A stretch of DNA of 64,000 bases from Halocafeteria seosinensis (Eukaryota; Sar; Bigyra; Bicosoecida), in NCBI GenBank assembly GCA_001687465.1, contig LVLI01000294.1:152711-216710 (forward strand). Reading direction: 5' to 3'. The notes under the pieces were generated by a model. It saw only the letters and a list, made by a program, of their open reading frames with translations. It had not been told where the DNA came from and ran no database searches. Positions 44,279-55,000 of this stretch are shown here, piece by piece. Within the stretch, counting starts at the first letter, position 1. Each line of letters opens with the position of its first letter. The position numbers and the translations under genes were made by a program.

Positions 44279-45796
44279 ATGTATAGCTGTCCACTCCGGG
44301 CAAATACGTGGCGTCGAGAGGGCCTCGGGGCCCTCCGTTTATTACGCCATACGCATGTGCGCACAGGGCGTCATACTCATAGCATAGCAACCATAGGAAG
44401 TTCATCGTCACAGTGTGTATCTTCATTGGGATCATATTTGCCTCCGAAACATGTCTGTGGAAGGAGGCACTTTGTCTCCCTGACACATCCCCGGCAAAGA
44501 GCTCAAAAAGAGGGAGGTGATAAAGACATTGAGGAGGATGCAACCGGTGCTTTTGTGGATGAGGAAGGTCTCGCTGATAGTGACTATGAGAGAGCGGATG
44601 CACAAGAGAAAACATTTGGAGAATATGAAAAGGGAAGGAAAGTAAGCGAAGGGGGAGCAAGCTTAGCCGAGGGAGAGGAGTGGTTGCGCCGTATGCAGTC
44701 AGATCCCAAGCCTGAGATGTTCAAGGACTGGGAATTAAATGCAGACGAACAATCGCATATTGCGCAAGAAATGGATGCGACAGCTGAAGCCGAGGTGGAA
44801 GCTGAAGTAGATCAACCAAAGCAACGCCCTGGAGCGTCCCGCCTGGATGGCACGTACTGGCAAGGTCAATGGACCAACCGTGACCTCCATGACCCTCCTT
44901 ACCGGCAACCTCGCCCCCATATGGCCCCGGCTCAAGATCCTTCGGAAAAACATATACCGGCTTTACGAGAACATCCAATGAGCAAGCAATGGGGAGGTCT
45001 GATTGATATTATTGAACATGAAACGTACATGTCGAAACTCGGAGATGCTGATTCTGGGGGAGGATTTCATGACTTCGCCATGGCTCCCTATGACTCCGAA
45101 TCGCTCGAGGATCCCTTTTACAACAATTTCTTAACGGAAGATGAATATGTCTGGCCTTCGGACTATGAGCCGCAGCCATACATTCCTGATTCTGTAAGAC
45201 AGCAAATATACTTCTTATGGTCCTCCAAAGGCTGGTCTATCCCCAAATTAGGATCGAAGTTCAAAATGAGAACAGAGAGAGTGTCCTTCATCATCAACTT
45301 AAAGCGCACCGAGCCAGAATGTATAGAGGAGGGGAAGTATGCTGATGAACTGGATGATGCTATGACTCAAATGTACGGGCGTGAGTATGACTTCGGCGAC
45401 AAAGATTATCAGTCTGAGGATGACGATATAGGGCTGAATGTCAACGTATTGAAAGACTCACAACTGCCAGATGATGTCGTGCCTAAGATGCCGTGGAAAG
45501 GGAATGTCCTTAAAACGGGAACGCATTTGCCTCCCGTAGAACTACCACCCAAAGAAGAACGAACATGCAAACATCGTTTCGCCTTCAAAGATATCTCGAG
45601 TGGAGAATCAATGGATTCTAAATTTGTACCATTTTCGAAGAAGCATCTAGTTGTAGATCATGACGGCACAAGGCGAGTTTCTACCAAAAAGGAGGATTTA
45701 TACAGGAGTAATAGAGCCAGACGGTTTATTGTTAAACGGGATGGTTCTGGTAGTAATAACTGGCCATTCCCGGACGAACAAGCAGACCAAATATGA
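44279..45796 (+). CDS. Mitochondrial small-subunit ribosomal protein, mS35/mS45 (EMRP) type
   Basis: Single exon, 505 aa. The N-terminus (MYSCPLRANTWRREGLGALR, then RLLRHTHVRTGRH) is rich in Arg and poor in acids, a good mitochondrial presequence. The diagnostic part is near residues 300-345: VRQQIYFLWSSKGWSIPKLG and SKFKMRTERVSFIINLKRTE, the winged-helix-like block of the eukaryotic mitochondrial regulator protein family (mS35 in animals, mS45 in fungi). The middle is acidic and low complexity, the C-terminus basic (RSNRARRFIVKRDG). I start at the first ATG, 44279, not the upstream GTG at 44261. It converges with the GTP cyclohydrolase gene at 17 nt. Confidence 0.72.
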   Translation: MYSCPLRANTWRREGLGALRLLRHTHVRTGRHTHSIATIGSSSSQCVSSLGSYLPPKHVCGRRHFVSLTHPRQRAQKEGGDKDIEEDATGAFVDEEGLADSDYERADAQEKTFGEYEKGRKVSEGGASLAEGEEWLRRMQSDPKPEMFKDWELNADEQSHIAQEMDATAEAEVEAEVDQPKQRPGASRLDGTYWQGQWTNRDLHDPPYRQPRPHMAPAQDPSEKHIPALREHPMSKQWGGLIDIIEHETYMSKLGDADSGGGFHDFAMAPYDSESLEDPFYNNFLTEDEYVWPSDYEPQPYIPDSVRQQIYFLWSSKGWSIPKLGSKFKMRTERVSFIINLKRTEPECIEEGKYADELDDAMTQMYGREYDFGDKDYQSEDDDIGLNVNVLKDSQLPDDVVPKMPWKGNVLKTGTHLPPVELPPKEERTCKHRFAFKDISSGESMDSKFVPFSKKHLVVDHDGTRRVSTKKEDLYRSNRARRFIVKRDGSGSNNWPFPDEQADQI

Positions 45797-45813
45797 TTCG
45801 AATACACAAGCCT

Positions 45814-47641
45814 TTACTTATCGGCTTTATCTCCGTATTCCTGGCGACCTTTTACGTTCTTAAGTTCATCTTTAGAGTATTTGTACACTGAGCCACCCTC
45901 ATATCCTGCCACCACCTTGGCGGAAATCTCTACCTGAGCATCCTCTGGTACCATTTCAGGCGGGATAGGAACGCGTTCTTTAATTTCAATGCCTGATTTG
46001 GTTATGGCGTTGTACTTCATATCGCTCATACTAATGAGCTTATCAATCTTAGTGATTCCTAGCCAATGCAGAGGATCGGGCATTAGAGCTTGAAATCTAA
46101 CATCCTCAGTACCAGCGACAGTTGCAGTGCAGGTGAAATACCGCTCAGCCGAGTCACCCCCTTCCTGCCGTTTTCGCATATTGTATACGAGATATTTAGT
46201 AACTTCGCCCAGCGCTCTACCTTCTTTCCTGAAATATACAATGACACCGTTTCCTCCTTGTTGTGCGGTCCTAATGCATTCTTCTATACCATGCACAAGG
46301 TAAGGGCGACAAGTACAAATGTCGCTGCCAAACACGTCACTGCCATTGCATTCATCATGCACGCGTACTGTCAAGGGCACTGAAGGGTCAGACACGGTGG
46401 AGGGATCCCCATACACGTATATCTGTAGAGAGAATAGAAAACAAGGCGAGAACACGAAGTGGTGTAGAGGCACGCAAAATGTGATACAATAATTGATGCA
46501 CATACGGTAAGACCTCCAATGGGTGGGAGGAAAACCTTTAAGTCCTTTCGCGTTACCAGTTCGGGGTACATGCCATTCGTTTGCTCAAACAAGCTTTTAC
46601 GTAGCTCATCTTCGGTACAGTTAAACCGCTCGGCTACACCCGGGAGGTACCAAACAGGGTCTACAGCAGCCTTGAGCACATGAACTTGGCCGTTCTTGAG
46701 AAGTACTTTTCCATCGGGAGTTAAGCGCTCAGAGCTCATAGAATGCTTAATTTCCGGCAATTCGCAGTGAGCCTTGGTGACAGCAATGGTTGGACGCACA
46801 TCATACCCTTTGTCAAAGTAGTGGCGGAATACTTCGACAGCCGTGGCACCAAATGGGTCCATGGTTACGATCTGCTATTGAAGAGAAGCGGAGAATGACA
46901 CAAGGCAGGGATGAGCTATACTTTCCAGGTCGTTATCTCACCTTCTTTGGATCAAACCAGGAGGGGTAAGGTCCAATTTGAGCCGCTGGGGTGGTGAGGC
47001 TAAAGTCTGGGCGATAGTTAGGGTCGAGAGCTCCGGATGCCACAGCAAGGCTTCGATAAATGCTGTAGCTGCCACCATGGGCGCCAACCGCATTGCGGGT
47101 TCCGGCATGCATAGTGGAGGCAATGATAGGACCGCGCTCTTCAGCGGACGGTGCACCCCACTGCAATATAGAAGAAGGATAAGATAATTCCACTATGACT
47201 TCATAGCTAGCAGCTTAATCGTAGTACATACCTTCAAGGGTACTGGCTTTACTCCTTGAACGCCAGCATGACTGGTGAGGCTGATGTAGCTCTGGCCCTT
47301 TCTCGCCGTAGGTGCTTGCGGAATATGTTTGGCAATAGGAGACACTTTCTCAGCGGCCTGCTTCTTGGCGGTTCCATTGTCTGCACGAAATGTAGGTCAT
47401 GAAGATAGTAAGTTCGATGTTCGCAGCCTCGTTCCCCTTCCAGTTCCCCTTTAATTCCCTTTTTGTACTTTCCCGCTCAGACACCAACTCAGCCCACGTG
47501 CAACAACGCGACATTCTCGGCGTTGCAGCTCGATGCAGTCTAGCGCTCTAACTTACTAGCTTTGTCGTTAGCTTCCGTCTCTTCTGCTGGGCGTTTCTCA
47601 CCAGCTTTAGAGGCGGTTCTACTGCTTCTTCTGGAAGACAT
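45814..47641 (-). CDS. GTP cyclohydrolase II-type enzyme of the URC1 subfamily
   Basis: GTP cyclohydrolase II opens the GTP ring in riboflavin synthesis; the URC1 subfamily has been linked in yeasts to uracil catabolism. Exons 47641-47557, 47380-47232, 47160-46942, 46871-46506, 46422-45814; introns 70-176 nt; 475 aa. The catalytic half has the zinc site C-x10-C-x-C in DECNGSDVFGSDICTC, the IVYFRKEGRALGEVTKYLVY segment and PDPLHWLGI. The N-terminal half (YRPDFSLTTPAAQIGPYP; TIAVTKAHCELPEI; GQVHVLKAAVDPVWYLP) is the extended URC1-type region absent from bacterial RibA. Exon 4 has adjacent acceptors TAG and CAG (NAGNAG), so one Gln may be optional at the junction. I infer GTP hydrolysis chemistry but not the pathway. 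Confidence 0.85.
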
Positions 47642-48199
47642 GGTTCAGAATAAACCTGAAAGGCACGGTAGTGCTTTTGATGTAAGATCAGTAAGTGCTG
47701 CAGCAAAGTGCTAAGCCTCAAACAGAAAGTTACCAACTAACCCACAAGACACGGACATCAAGGGATTATGTCTTTGCGGCCACAAGGGAACAGATCCGTA
47801 GGTGGGTGCCAACTGGCAGTGTGTGAAGCTGGTATCCAGCCCCGTCCGATCCCCCTTGGGAAGCCTTTTTGTAGTTTACGGGATATCTTCGCGGCCACGC
47901 TTCCATGACTTTTTTCAATATATTGTCTTTGCCTGCCGACACAGCATTAAACTGTCTTATTCACTTTGTCAGTGCTGAGCGCCCTTAAGTGGTGGAAACG
48001 GGTCATTCGGAATTCCCCCGCTGATTGAAGTTGTCTCGTTGAAGTTGCCGTCTAAACGCCGTTTAGTAAACGGTCGGCTTTGAGAGCCATTCAGTCGATT
48101 CCAGAGCGTTTTATAAGGTATCCGGATTGCTAGGTATTTTTTTAGTTGCGTACTCCACTGCTGACGTGAGCATCGGCCTCAGCCTTAACAGTCTGAAAA
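47642..48199. promoter_or_regulatory. Divergent promoter region, GTP cyclohydrolase and CAP-Gly genes
   Basis: A 558-nt interval between oppositely transcribed genes, expected to contain both promoters. A TATA-like ttttataaggta lies near 48108-48120, about 85 nt before the CAP-Gly start codon. The rest shows no repeat, RNA gene or recognisable ORF. Confidence 0.4.
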
Positions 48200-50493
48200 A
48201 TGCCCCCTCCTCAGGCGATCAGCTGCGAGATATGCGGCAAGAAGTTCTTTAAAAACTCATACGCCATTCATCTCAAACAGTGTGCCAAGAAGCGAGAGGA
48301 TTCGACGTCTCAATGCGAATATTGTGGACACTCTGTATCGCATGATGAGTTTGAAAACCATGTCTCTGAATGCAAGGTAAGCAAAACGTTAGGTCTGGGT
48401 CGGGATACCTGTGGGTTGATGGTATAACGCCATACGTATGCTATTTACAGAAAGCTCATAAAGGTAAAAAGGCAAAGAAGTTAGGCAAGCATAGTGCGGT
48501 TTCTGATTCCGTTCGGCAGAAAATTGAGAAAGCTGATAGGGGAGAGTCCATAGTCCCTGAAGATGGAGGACAGTTAGGCGGAGAATTTGACCCATTCAGA
48601 CGATTAGATGTAAGCATATGGTCATGGAGCACATCTTCAAGGCTCTGGTGCATATAAATGTATTTTGATACAATCCTGCAGGAGATTGTGCGAAATGAAG
48701 ATGTTGTCAAGGACGAACCGGAAGATAGTCGAGTGGAGTGTGAAATTTGTCACCGTAAATTCAATTCAGACAGAATAGCGAAACATCAACTGGTATGCCA
48801 AAAGGTGAAAGAGAAGGAAAAGCAAAATCGGCGTAAACCCTATACCTCCGAGGACTGGAGAGTGAAGGGTACAGATTTCGAAAACTTCAAGGATAATCGA
48901 ACAGACGTATGTCTACTGCGGCGTCCTATTTCCTCTTTTTCGTCGTATGAGTCTATCTTCGGATTGCAGGTGAAAGAGTTGAAGAGGCAAGCCAAAGAGA
49001 TGGCAAAGGGGCAACAAAGCGTTCCGCCTGCCAGTTTTCGGCCCGCTGCCGCACCCGCAGTTGAGGCCAGTATAGCCGGAACAGCTACTGAGACCTCCAG
49101 TCAAACGGAAGCAATCAACAGAGCAAATAATGAAGAAATGGAAAATATGCCACCGAGCTCCATGGAGATACAAACAGCTAATGGAGCCCCTGCTTTTAAT
49201 GAAGACACGAATTGTTCGACTGATCATTCTAACAGCCGAACTGAAATCTGTAATAGTGAGGCGGAATCCTCTGTATCAATGACAACTGCCGTTGATAACA
49301 CGACTGATGCTGAGGAAGACCATTCTGTGCCTGCTTCGACAATTGTTGGTAGCGATGTGGCCGCCGCGTCGACCAGTGTTGCACAAAAACAAGCATCTGA
49401 AGTCCACAGTACTACCGCGGTCTCAACCTTGCATGCTTCTTCGACGAATAACCAACTGAATGCGTCTATGTCTTCTACGGGAAGCACAGGGAAATCAAAA
49501 TTGCGTGTTGGAGACCGAGTAAAGACTTCTAAAGGTCACGAAGGAATATTGCGGTTCAAAGGAAGAGTGTGGGGCTTATGGAAAGGCATGTGGTACGGTG
49601 TGGAACTGAACGAAGCTTACGGCAAGAACGATGGATCGTGCCAGGACGTAAAATATTTTGAATGTACCCCTGGTCACGGTGTCTTTGTACGTCCTCATAC
49701 AATTGTGCCCGTGAGAAAGTGGGACGATGACGTTGAGGAAATCAAGCAAAAAGAGAAGGAAGAGAAACAACGCTTATACCAGGAACAACTGCGCATTCGG
49801 GAGAAGCTAGCGGCAAAGCAAGCAGCGCAAAAGGAACAAGGAAAACACAGGAAACATGGGCCAGAAAAGCCATCAGGCCAAAATCCAAAGAATGACAAAA
49901 GCAAGGAGCAGCAGAGCAGTGTCGTCCCGAGACTAAAGACTGATTCTCGGAATAATGATGCACCAGCAGGTTCTGCTATAGAAGCAGTACGCAAGTTAAG
50001 CGCTCGTAGCTCCGGAAGGAACAATAGCGCCGGTCAATCCTCCGCTACGAGCACAAAACACCAAGGGCAGTCACATGGCAGGCTCAGTGCTCGAGCATCT
50101 AACCCCGGTAGTGATCCCAGTTCTCATCCCACAAGTGCAACAGCGAAATCTTCCAGCAGCTTATCTCGTGGAGTATCAAAACGCAGCGAAATGAAGAGTA
50201 CAGTTAATGGAGACATCTCGACGTCTCAGTCGAGGTCTCACCCCTCTTCTTCGCAACATACAGCGACAAAAACCAGCAATGCCTCCCAGGATAGCGGAGT
50301 CTCGAAGCGGAAACCTAATATGCCGTCTTCAAAGCCTCTAAGTGAAACAGCTGCTAACAAGCCCAATAATAATCGAGCTGAGCCGAGAAAGGAAAAGAAT
50401 CAGGAAGCACCTGACGATGCTGCTGCCCTTCGACGCAAACGTGCGGAATTTTTCGAGAAAAAGTTCAAAGAGAAGGAAGCACCCAAGTCCTGA
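48200..50493 (+). CDS. C2HC zinc-finger protein with a CAP-Gly microtubule-binding domain
   Basis: Exons 48200-48376, 48451-48609, 48682-48906, 48970-50493; introns 74, 72 and 63 nt (the last stop-free and in frame); 694 aa. Three ZC2HC-type fingers: CEICGKKFFKNSYAIHLKQC and CEYCGHSVSHDEFENHVSEC in exon 1, and CEICHRKFNSDRIAKHQLVC in exon 3. After a Ser/Thr-rich linker comes a CAP-Gly domain at about residues 365-430: LRVGDRVKTSKGHEGILRF, WYGVELNEAYGKNDGSCQDV, KYFECTPGHGVFVRPHTI. The canonical GKNDG core binds EEY/F tails of tubulin or end-binding proteins. A charged helix (KEKEEKQRLYQEQLRIREKL) and a long disordered basic tail follow. A cytoskeletal or ciliary role is likely by inference. 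I know of no standard family with exactly this order. Confidence 0.87.
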
Positions 50494-50553
50494 AACATGC
50501 CAGCATTAAGAAATACACACAAGGAATGATACAGTCATTACCTTACAATGCTG

Positions 50554-51783
50554 TCATGTATTCGAGCGCTTGGCATCGGCTGCCCGTGCCAAGTTGGTGC
50601 GAACCTCAGCACAAAATGAGCGGTAGTTTGCCCACGTGTTGTACGCCAACAATCCGCTAGCTGCAAATGTGCACAATGTTGCATACCGTAACGTCTTAAA
50701 GCGACGAAGCACTGCCAAATTTAGTAGTGCGAAGGACCCGATGGCGCATCCTCGAACACATGAATGTAGCGCATCTGAAGAGGGGACTTCACTTAGAGGG
50801 AGGGTACTGTAGTAGTCTGAGCTTTCCCAATTACGCCAAACTCCAGACGCAAGAGCAGGAGGTAAAACTGCGACAGAATGCATTCCGGGAAGTTCATGAA
50901 TACTGCAGGTTACAATTTTGGATCGTTCTTCGTAGCGCTGTTTACTAGCTGATAGTGCTAGGTATGCTTGAAATTCGCGAAATTGTTGGTAGTTCTGTTT
51001 CAAAACCGTAAAGGATGTGCGGTCTCTCTCTTGCTGCTTCTTGCGCCGATTCATTTCTTCCTCCGACAAAATGATTGCACCCGGGGCGCCTTGCGGAGGA
51101 TGCATCAGATTTGCCAAATTGTGCAGGAAGTGCCTAAATGCATCGATAGTGTCCTGTTCCACGTTCACATCCTCTTTCATAGGACATAAGGAATCCTCCA
51201 ACGAGATGGCTTCAGCCGTGAACGTACAGTGAACTCTATCGGCGAAGTCTCGCAAAGATTTCCCCAGATCTGCATAACTACCTCGGACCAATGCATATAC
51301 ACAGCGTCTGCCTTCTTTCGTCCACACAATCCATCTCAGTACCGGAGCACGTTCCCACCACGGGAGGCGTTGGTTCTCCACGTACCAAGACCGCCCAATC
51401 GTCACGAGTTCCACTCCTTCATTTTCAAACACGAATTGTTTGAGCTCATCCCATGGTCCCTGTTGTTCATGGGAAGACCCTGCTATCACAGGGTCTTGTA
51501 GCACCAGAATCAGAGGCTTACTGATACACTTCTCAATCAGTGGCATGATTCCAGGCCATTGGGGTTTGGCGGGCTCCTGGAACGCATTGGGCCTGATTCT
51601 CCTGGCATCGAGTCCGAATTGCAGAAACGCACTTCGCCGTGAAATGGGAATGCCAACGTCATCTGGAACGTGGGCCCTTAACTTCTCGCGTATCTGAGGC
51701 CATTTCTCCTGAACTTCCCACACATCCATGACGTAGATGTCCACCACCCCTCCATTTTGCTTCTGGCGTCGTACGACTTTCAT
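50554..51783 (-). CDS. Unknown protein with C-terminal membrane anchor
   Basis: I do not recognise this protein. Single exon, 409 aa, starting MKVVRRQKQNGGVVDIYVM. The N-terminal 220 residues are mixed alpha/beta (KPLILVLQDPVIAGSSHE; VLRWIVWTKEGRRCVYALVR). A helical, charged middle (EEEMNRRKKQQERDRTSFTV) follows. Near the C-terminus are two hydrophobic stretches (IGSFALLNLAVL and YATLCTFAASGLLAYNTW) that could form a hairpin or one tail anchor. No signal peptide is seen. It converges with the CAP-Gly gene, 60 nt between stops. Confidence 0.7.
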   Translation of the reverse strand: MKVVRRQKQNGGVVDIYVMDVWEVQEKWPQIREKLRAHVPDDVGIPISRRSAFLQFGLDARRIRPNAFQEPAKPQWPGIMPLIEKCISKPLILVLQDPVIAGSSHEQQGPWDELKQFVFENEGVELVTIGRSWYVENQRLPWWERAPVLRWIVWTKEGRRCVYALVRGSYADLGKSLRDFADRVHCTFTAEAISLEDSLCPMKEDVNVEQDTIDAFRHFLHNLANLMHPPQGAPGAIILSEEEMNRRKKQQERDRTSFTVLKQNYQQFREFQAYLALSASKQRYEERSKIVTCSIHELPGMHSVAVLPPALASGVWRNWESSDYYSTLPLSEVPSSDALHSCVRGCAIGSFALLNLAVLRRFKTLRYATLCTFAASGLLAYNTWANYRSFCAEVRTNLARAADAKRSNT

Positions 51784-52008
51784 GACGACACCAAAAAGAG
51801 AACAGAAGCTCGAAGGCAGTCAACGACACAATGACAAGAACACTATCCCTGCCAGCTTATAGTACAACACAGTGTCAGAAGACAGTACACTTCACAACAC
51901 GACACGGAAGTAACGACGGGGCACGAAAAAACTACACGAAAAGATGCGAATTTTTTTTGGATTGTTCGTGTTGTACTTGTGTATTAAGTGTGTCAACCAA
52001 AATAGCTG

Positions 52009-55000
52009 CTATGACCATGCTTGGTACTCGTTATCAGAATCGGAATCACTTTCTAAGACGTCGTCGACGAGCTCATGGAAAGTCTGCTGCTTTTTCTCCC
52101 ACTTTTCTTCTGCGTCCTCAACACACTTTAGCTTCGTTGCCCCGGGGTTCTTGCGTTCTTCCTTCAAGTCAGCGTAAATCCGCTTCATCCATCTCCCGCG
52201 ATTATCGCGCAGTAAGCGAAGTACAGGTTTTGCTTTTGGAAGTAATCGGGACACTTTCGCAAACAACGGGGCAACGATGAAATCAATAAAATTTACAGAA
52301 AGCTCATTTTGATTCGTCGTATTTCGATCCATGTTGGCTGATAGAGGCAGATTCTCCTTCTTCTCCCGGTCACCCTGGTTAAAGAACTCCCCGATCAAAC
52401 GGTCGCTCCAAATTTTGCTCAGGTCAAATGCCTTGCAACAATTGTTGATATCGGCTGCGTGTAGCAACGTCTTCATGAGCACCATTCGTTCTCCAGCGGA
52501 TATTGTTATTGCAAAGTCATGCCCTTCTTTGAACTTATACTCGTCGGGATAGATTCCGTGAGTACTTTGTTTGTCGTTGTTTGTCAGTAGTTCCACGATT
52601 CTGTTCTGTCTACTTTCTTTCAACAAGGTCCTGATACGTTTCTTATTATTCTCAATTACAGAACCAAAGTCTTCAGTTAATGTCATATGGCATGTCATAT
52701 CCGTAGCCAATATTGTTGACACAAACACTTTCCTGGCATATTTCTTGTCATCCGCTTCCAGACCATCCCAGAGGCCGTGCTCATTCAGGAGAAATGATCC
52801 GACCGCCGCATGATGGTTTTCCAGTACTGATGAGTCGTTATACCGAATCGCCAGCTCCGTTTGGGCACTTACCTGGTAGCTATTTCCGAGTCCTGGATGT
52901 TCCAGATCGTGACACAAACATGCTACTGCAAGAGCGTGGACTTCTAGAGGAGAAAACAAGCATGCTGCATCAAAGTTGATACACATGATATAGAAACAAT
53001 GTAAAACATCTACGGCGTGCCAGAAGTTGTGATACTTGACGACATCTGAAGAAAATAAACTCATGCGCTCGCATACGTCTTCAATAAAGTTGACATAGGA
53101 GTTCGCAGCAATCTTAAAGTACTGAGGTAAGCGCAGCGAAACGAACATGTACGTAACAATCGGGATCAAATGTTCCGGTTCTTCAGCGGGAAATTGAAAC
53201 ATATTGAACTCCCAAGTGTTCACATCCCCACAACGGGATCTATTCGAAGCAATGTCTTCCCGCAGCGCCGATATGTGCGCCACAATAGCAATTTCGTATA
53301 CAACGTCCTCCAAAACATGTGCTTCTTTCTCGGGCCCGCACAACACTTCCATCTCTCCGGGCAAGTGGTCGTCGACGTACCATTCGTATATCGTCTTCGC
53401 ATCAAAGGGACCATGCACATCGTCCTCCTCGCCTTCGTAATACAACTCGTCGAAAATACCGTTGGCTGCAGTACTATCTGCCTCGAGAAGTGTTTCCAGG
53501 CCCCAACCGAACCGACCGCGTGAAAGGGAATATTCCAAGATGCGATCCTTTGCGCACAGCTTGCTAGCGGGTAAATATCCTGGTACCCATTTGCAACGTT
53601 GATTGTGTACAGTGGAGGCATCCAATTGTTTAATTTCGTCGTTATCGGACCAACTGGTCACAGACCCTTCACTTTCCTCTCCGTCAATGGCTTCGGCCTC
53701 TGGAACAGACTGTAAGCTTCGCAACGAAATTTGTCCGGCACTGACTCTGCTTGCACGCCGGCTGTTTGATTGCGCAGAATGAGGACGGTCTTCTGAGGAA
53801 TCCTCAGAAGGCCGTCTAACATCGCCTTTGGAGGATGAGCGACGGAACTTTGAGATCCCAAAACTGCTTCCACGCTTCAATCTTGGGATGCCATTCCGAC
53901 TCGGAACATCGGACATGACTCCCAAACTCGCCCTGCGCAGAGCATTGCCAGCATTCTGTTGAGACGCAAGGCTCTGTTGGGCAATTGGCGTGTAGCTCTC
54001 GTTAGGTCTAGCGTACTCTGACAAGAACCAATCTCGGTTGGCTTCATCAACATTCAGGAACGAGAGTATTCGCGACAACTCTCCCTGGTTGTCAGTTTGC
54101 TTGTTAGCGTCAGGGCTTCCAGGCAGAGCTCTATTTTCGCGGTCATCAAGTATCTTAACTACAGCACTTACAATATCCTGTAGCATGCGGTGGTACCAGC
54201 TCATTTCTTTCTCTGTCACGCGTTCTTCGTTGTCAGCCTTAGCCCCAATGAGCTCATCCAGTCTCTTTAATTTTCGTTTGACGGATTCCATCTCATCACC
54301 GCGAACAACGAAGTATCCACTCTCGCTTTCACTGATGCTATCATCGTCGCTGTCAACCGTAGCTGTATCCTGAGTTTCGAGACTGCCCACAAAATCTAAT
54401 GTACCTGAGGCAACAGAAGAAAGGGCTTGTAACGCAAGAAATGACGCGGTCGAGTTTTGGGTTTTCTGTTCCTTCGCTCCTTCATTCGCATTCTTTTCTA
54501 GAAGTCGTCTTGTCACCTCGTCGTAAGCCTTTGGGGGTAATACAAGCTGCAAGCGCACCTGAAGGCTTCCCCTGTAGATCCATTCATTCTTATCTGGTTG
54601 GTGTGCCCACAGGTTTCTACGTTTGTAGCCTTGAGGCTCGGCATCATGGTAGAACTCCCAGCTTCGCGAAGAGTGTAGCGGCAACTCTTTTGTTTCGCCC
54701 TTGAATTCCACGGAATGAGCAGTTGGGGAGGGAGAAAAGCCACCGTTCTCATCAGCGCTCAATGAGCCATTCACTGTAGCAGTATTTTCCGAGTATGAGC
54801 GGTCCAAACTGTCTGTATCCTCATCTTGTTTTATTATTTCCACTTGAGACAACGCAACCTCGGTCATTCCTAGAAGCATATTTGCCCCATATTTGTCTTT
54901 GTCCCACACCATAAAGCGCAACTGACAATTCTCAATTTGATCAGCTCGTACAGGAAAGATAAAATACTGTTCCCATCTCGGGGTTTTGTCCAACGTTCGA

